This document shows positions 63,531-64,000 of a stretch of 64,000 nucleotides of DNA, one piece after another (positions within the stretch are counted from its first letter, which is position 1; each line of letters starts with the position of its first letter). Below the pieces are notes generated by a model. The model was not told the DNA's origin. It saw only the letters and a list, made by a program, of their open reading frames with translations, and made no database searches. Location: assembly GCF_003589595.1 (NCBI RefSeq), contig NW_020653993.1, forward strand, positions 8,114,100 through 8,178,099. The letters are read 5' to 3'. The DNA comes from Hyposmocoma kahamanoa. Its lineage: Eukaryota > Arthropoda > Insecta > Lepidoptera > Cosmopterigidae. A program made the translations under genes and the position numbers.

Positions 63531-63862
63531 CGACATCTGGATAACGTGGAAGTCTTCTGGGTATTGCCCACAAGTAACATTTAAGAAGGTACATTACGTT
63601 ATTTCCGCAAGCAGTAACCTTGTACCGTTGACGAATTCATAAATATTGCGATTACGATGAGGCAATAAACTATTTTATAAATGGATCTGGTATATTTTTA
63701 TTACAGTTTTGATACCAAGCATTTGTCGTGTACGAAAATATATGATCACCAAATAAATTCATCTTCAACCTATAAATAATTAACTGTTGAACTCACGCCT
63801 TACGAAATGTAAACGATTTGGTATTTGACAAAGGTCAAATAGTCTTTATTTTATAATATAAA

Positions 63863-64000
63863 GTGTCGGGAAGAACAAGTCGTACACCCAGTGGTAAGTT
63901 ACAAAGCAAGCCTCAAAACCGAAACGTGCGTTACTGCGTTCCGGTTTTGAAGGGTAGGTTGCTTGTGAAGTTACAGGCAAATGGGACTTATTAACTTATA
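63863..64000. repeat. Two Rep-A fragments, head to head, at the window edge
   Basis: 63863-63925 is minus-oriented (AAGAACAAGTCGTACACCCA..CTCAAAACCGAAACG). From about 63930 the plus orientation begins (TTACTGCGTTCCGGTTTTGA..GGCAAATGGGACTTATTAAC) and runs off the window. Confidence 0.78.

Overview
The window looks like gene-poor, repeat-dense insect chromatin, most likely from a moth or butterfly (Lepidoptera). I judge this from several repeat classes that I know as typical of that order: tRNA-derived SINEs with a GATGATGATG tail, an RTE-like LINE ending in a degenerate C-terminus, LINE tails of the 'TATGGGTC..CCTGAAT(AAAT)n' type, a repeat beginning AACCGACTTCAAAAAAGGAG, and mariner copies. 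It is strongly AT-rich with a few CpG-rich islands. No open reading frame is longer than about 155 codons. I can support no host protein-coding gene, no genuine tRNA or rRNA gene, and no CRISPR array. Every protein homology I recognise is a decayed transposon fragment.

Layout. 0-6 kb: a fossil of a P-element/THAP9-type transposase (about 133-840), a CpG-rich block (3.2-3.5 kb) and a perfect 40-bp palindrome (4299-4338). 6-18 kb: several SINE families, a GC-rich TIR element nested in a SINE (6184-6463), a split tyrosine-recombinase fossil with recognisable splice sites (14.4-14.8 kb), and the first copy of a MITE family with 8-bp target duplications (15499-15784). 18-30 kb: two RTE-like LINE 3' ends, each carrying a different TIR insertion (18584-18665 and 28060-28226), a LINE tail inside a Rep-A copy (23 kb) and a decayed mariner (22.4-22.6 kb). 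30-36 kb: a pair of about 220-bp inverted repeats 2.5 kb apart, two LINE C-terminal fossils, and a second P-like transposase fossil interrupted by the 8-bp-TSD MITE. 37-42 kb: Penelope-like pieces, a PIF/Harbinger-like element (38.8-39.4 kb), a GC-rich foldback element (39411-39612) and a LINE RT fragment. 43-52 kb: an internally deleted mariner (46657-47606), Penelope-like terminal repeats, and two more MITE copies. 52-64 kb: LINE fossils, one split by a TIR element carrying a MADF-domain fossil (54858-55327), a TIR element enclosing the fifth MITE copy (57135-57795), a three-layer nested insertion (59.3-60.25 kb) and two TA-flanked pogo-like elements (60.6-61.5 and 62.48-63.41 kb).

The most abundant sequence is a roughly 300-bp repeat that I call Rep-A, with about 30 whole or partial copies on both strands. 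It has no tRNA head and no terminal inverted repeat, and ends in a short A-rich tail. The clearest coherent system is the MITE family. It has five copies, terminal inverted repeats starting CATTGACTTACAA, and 8-bp target duplications that match perfectly in three copies and at 7 of 8 positions in a fourth. One copy sits inside a P-like transposase fossil, so the P superfamily is a candidate source of its mobility; this is inference. The repeated insertion of elements inside other elements gives a relative chronology of transposition.
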